DNA from: Candidatus Auribacterota bacterium
GTDB taxonomy: Bacteria; Auribacterota; JAFGBW01
Assembly: GCA_016932965.1 (NCBI GenBank)
Contig: JAFGBW010000263.1
Location: 1-18,109 of the forward strand
DNA length: 18,109 nt
Reading direction: 5' to 3'
A model generated the notes under the pieces. The model made no database searches. It was not told the DNA's origin and saw only the letters and a list, made by a program, of their open reading frames with translations. A program made the translations under genes and the position numbers. Positions 15,187 to 18,109 of the stretch are shown here, piece by piece. Every line of letters begins with the position of its first letter. The first letter of the stretch is position 1.

Positions 15187-15485
15187 GCCGCATGATTATT
15201 TGATATAACCAAGTCAATTTGACGCTGTTTAAAAAAATGGGTTTTCATATCATTTCGAACCCTTCCGGCTTCGCTCGGGGCAAACCTCTCGAATAATCTC
15301 AACGGCCGTCATAAGTCATCCAGAACAAAATAACCAATATTCAACCGTGTTTCATTATTGCTCCAGCTTAGTTTCCAAGGACAATTTGATCAGATTTTAA
15401 ACATCTTTAATTGACTTTCAAAAAATCAAGATAAAATACTGTTAAATTAATTTACTTTTTTTAATAAAATTGTTATCATTAAATC
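15187..15485. other. 299-base spacer between gspF-like and prepilin genes
   Basis: No gene seen. The segment about 15251-15290 (CATTTCGAACCCTTCCGGCT, then TCGCTCGGGGCAAACC) looks like the TTCGCTC-GGGCAAA type of repeat found in intergenic DNA of many environmental genomes, from memory only. A weak promoter candidate for the prepilin gene is TTGACT (15411-15416) and TAAAAT (15432-15437), but the 15-base spacing is short. Confidence 0.35.
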
Positions 15486-16841
15486 ATGAGAAAATTAATG
15501 AAATCCATAAAAATACAGGGCTTCACGCTTTTGGAAATGATCCTGGCGATGTCCATCTTATCTATCCTCGTCTATACTGTTTTTATCGTATTTGACCGCA
15601 CCATGAAAGCGTTGGATTCGGTATTTGTGGGGGCTCATCGTTACGAACAGATGCAGAAATTTTTCAATAAAATCTGCAAGGAATTGACTTCAGCCCAGAT
15701 CGGAGCAACAGAACACGGCTCGGGCGTAGGAGAGGTTTATGATTTTATGGGAGGGCCGCACTGGATTGAATTCGGCACCATTGTGGTTGAAAAGATGTCC
15801 ATCGAGGAATACATCCAGAAAGGAGTGAATGCCCTGATAGCGGTCCCCAGAAAAGTGCATTATTACGGCTCCAGAAGATACAATTTCAATAATCTAACAG
15901 GAAATCCGCCACCGCCAACCATGTTTGAGAATCACGTTTTTCGTTTGATTCCAACGGACAACCTTCAAAGCAATTTTACCTGGCAGCCGAGCGGGGATAT
16001 CAATAATCCGGGAACCCCTTATCAATATACGACAATGCGGCCCATTCCCTACTGGCTTGAAGATTACAGGAATCAGGAGCTGATCAATTACAGCCTGGAC
16101 GGCCTTGTCCCGGATCATCTTTATTCTGTGAAAGAAATGATGGTATGCCGGGCGATCCATTTTGAATATTATTATGATGTCGTGGAAGGCATCGATACCA
16201 ATGGCAATAAAATCATCACCCGGTATTGCCAGGACTGGTGGGATTCCCGAATTCGTTATCCCTCTTTTACAACAGATATGGTCAATCCAACCGAATCAGA
16301 TTACTACAATCATTTTTATGATAATCTTTCCGATTACCAGATTGCCACCATTGATGAGCGGGATCACCGGTACAATGAGTATAGTTCCGGGAGCGGATCT
16401 TTCACTTCCAGTGAATTATGGCTTTATCAAAATGCGCCCATATCGTTCCGGGCATTTGATAATAATAATATTTCAACCTCGAGTTATCCCCGGCTTTTTT
16501 CCGGAACCCCTATAACAGATGAAGCCGGGACACCCCTGGACCCAGCGAATCCGGCCCATTACACTCTCGTTAATGCTGATCCGACCGAAGACGATCCCTG
16601 GTTTAATAAACCGCCCGCTATGATCAAAATCAGCGTGTACATGCTGAACCCGACTAAATCATTGAATTACAATGCCAGTACAACAACAGTCGTTTGGTAT
16701 TCCAAATCATCCCCTTCCACTCCGGCGACAGAGGCGGAACTGGAAGAAGCATACCGAGGCGAGCTCTTCACCATGATGTTATATATGCGCAACCATTCAC
16801 CTTCGATCGCCAGTTACAAAAGGGATTTGATTCAGGAATAG
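15486..16841 (+). CDS. large GspJ/PilW-like pseudopilin with a prepilin peptidase site
   Basis: The N-terminus MRKLMKSIKIQG-FTLLE is a type IV prepilin leader: cleavage after G12, methylated F13, and Glu at +5, followed by a hydrophobic helix to about residue 36. Such proteins are processed by PilD/GspO and built into a pseudopilus. The GFTLLEMILAMSILSILVYT pattern and the late strand PPAMIKISVYMLN (about 375-388) fit the minor pseudopilin GspJ/PilW. At 451 residues it is about twice the usual size. The extra central part (about 130-370) is rich in Tyr, Asn, Pro and Ser and has no domain I recognise. A second ATG at 15498 is a possible start, preceded by GAGAA. It follows the GspF-like gene by 299 bases and may have its own promoter. 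Its partners could be a T2SS, a type IV pilus, or a variant machine. Confidence 0.8.
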   Translation: MRKLMKSIKIQGFTLLEMILAMSILSILVYTVFIVFDRTMKALDSVFVGAHRYEQMQKFFNKICKELTSAQIGATEHGSGVGEVYDFMGGPHWIEFGTIVVEKMSIEEYIQKGVNALIAVPRKVHYYGSRRYNFNNLTGNPPPPTMFENHVFRLIPTDNLQSNFTWQPSGDINNPGTPYQYTTMRPIPYWLEDYRNQELINYSLDGLVPDHLYSVKEMMVCRAIHFEYYYDVVEGIDTNGNKIITRYCQDWWDSRIRYPSFTTDMVNPTESDYYNHFYDNLSDYQIATIDERDHRYNEYSSGSGSFTSSELWLYQNAPISFRAFDNNNISTSSYPRLFSGTPITDEAGTPLDPANPAHYTLVNADPTEDDPWFNKPPAMIKISVYMLNPTKSLNYNASTTTVVWYSKSSPSTPATEAELEEAYRGELFTMMLYMRNHSPSIASYKRDLIQE

Positions 16842-16891
16842 TTCCTTTTTATCCGTATTTTCAATTCTTTAAAAAAAATAAAAAATTCTTG

Positions 16892-16920
16892 TTGACGTAA
16901 TGTTGGGGAACTGATAAACA
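16892..16920 (+). promoter_or_regulatory. candidate rRNA promoter P1
   Basis: TTGACG (16892-16897) is followed 17 bases later by TAAACA (16915-16920). The -35 is good and the -10 is weak. Its place upstream of a second TTGACG element suggests tandem rRNA promoters. Confidence 0.35.
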
Positions 16921-16965
16921 AACTGCCCTTTTAATCCGGATTTCCCGGAAAAAAAGACAATTCAA

Positions 16966-16993
16966 TTGACGACCAATTTATTTATAATAAAAT
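16966..16993 (+). promoter_or_regulatory. candidate rRNA promoter P2
   Basis: TTGACG (16966-16971) and TAAAAT (16988-16993) are 16 bases apart. Each matches the sigma-70 consensus at five of six positions. Transcription would start near 17000, giving a leader of about 150 bases before the 16S. Confidence 0.55.
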
Positions 16994-17020
16994 ATTGGCA
17001 CTATAGGAAAAGTCCTTTGA

Positions 17021-17031
17021 GTTCTTTGAAA
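17021..17031 (+). promoter_or_regulatory. boxA-like antitermination motif (upstream copy)
   Basis: GTTCTTTGAAA matches the boxA form known from many rRNA leaders (TGTTCTTTGAAAAC). It lies just downstream of the likely P2 start, the right place for Nus-factor loading. Confidence 0.45.
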
Positions 17032-17061
17032 TTAATTGCGTGATGCGATGAGCGGGAAGTG

Positions 17062-17103
17062 GTTTGATTCTATGAATCAAACGACTCTTGTCATTTTAAG
17101 AGT
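17062..17103 (+). repeat. two successive hairpins in the rRNA leader
   Basis: The first is a perfect nine-base stem, GTTTGATTC-TAT-GAATCAAAC (17062-17082). Right after it ACTCTT (17084-17089) pairs with AAGAGT (17098-17103) around an eight-base loop. The downstream arm can also pair with ATCATTCTCTT (17122-17132). They may be boxB-like or processing structures. Confidence 0.5.
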
Positions 17104-17125
17104 GATTTATTTTTTAAGTGGATCA

Positions 17126-17134
17126 TTCTCTTTA
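17126..17134 (+). promoter_or_regulatory. boxA-like motif close to the 16S start
   Basis: TTCTCTTTA differs from the classic boxA TGCTCTTTA at one base. It lies 17 bases before the 16S 5' end, a usual position in rRNA leaders. Confidence 0.4.
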
Positions 17135-17151
17135 AAAGTTAATTTAATTAA

Positions 17152-18109
<958 letters not shown>

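Larger units (their letters stand above)
16842..17151 (+). other. rRNA operon leader region
   Basis: These 310 bases contain no gene. They hold two promoter-like elements, two boxA-like antitermination motifs and two hairpins, listed separately, and lead directly into the 16S gene. There is no strong terminator for the upstream prepilin gene: the AGGAA-TAG-TTCCT stem around its stop codon is only five base pairs. Confidence 0.55.

Noticed and set aside
16831-16849. Terminator after the prepilin gene
   Set aside because: AGGAA-TAG-TTCCT is only a five-base AT-rich stem that includes the stop codon.

Overview
The window is about 18.1 kb of moderately AT-rich bacterial chromosome. It ends inside a 16S rRNA gene on the + strand. 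Organism: the 5' two thirds of the 16S carry motifs of the PVC/Omnitrophota-like part of the tree. These are a short V1, a GCAGTCGAGGATC stretch after the EUB338 site, and an EUB338-IV-type site in place of the common one. I lean towards an uncultured Gram-negative lineage of that kind, but I cannot place it firmly by eye. Type II secretion/pilus genes, a PilZ protein, a TRAP transporter and TTG start codons fit a diderm environmental bacterium.

Layout. (1) Positions 1-2664, - strand: the edge of a possible CDS, a MraY/WecA-like polyprenyl-phosphate sugar-1-phosphate transferase, and glutamyl-tRNA synthetase (gltX) followed by a strong terminator hairpin. (2) 2665-5895, + strand: a small DUF2905 membrane protein, a 347-base spacer with an imperfect inverted-repeat element, and a large exported HEAT-repeat protein. 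(3) 12209 down to 5967, - strand: one directional block reading PP2C phosphatase, TRAP binding protein (dctP), TRAP small permease (dctQ), TRAP large permease (dctM), SGNH hydrolase and zinc-dependent alcohol dehydrogenase. Two of its internal spacers (dctP-dctQ and dctQ-dctM) hold clear hairpins. (4) 12482-16841, + strand, divergent from block 3: PilZ, a divergent GT-B glycosyltransferase, GspF/PilC, and an unusually large GspJ/PilW-like prepilin. (5) 16842-18109: rRNA leader with promoter-like and boxA-like motifs, then 16S.

How the genes may work together. The TRAP genes form a complete three-part importer. Its binding protein lacks the arginine that usually grips carboxylate ligands, so the substrate may not be a simple dicarboxylate. 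The PP2C gene at the head of this block may tie uptake to Ser/Thr phosphorylation signalling. The PilZ-GT-GspF-prepilin block looks like a c-di-GMP-linked envelope or secretion module. These functional links are inference from gene order. I found no CRISPR array, tRNA, transposase or obvious prophage.
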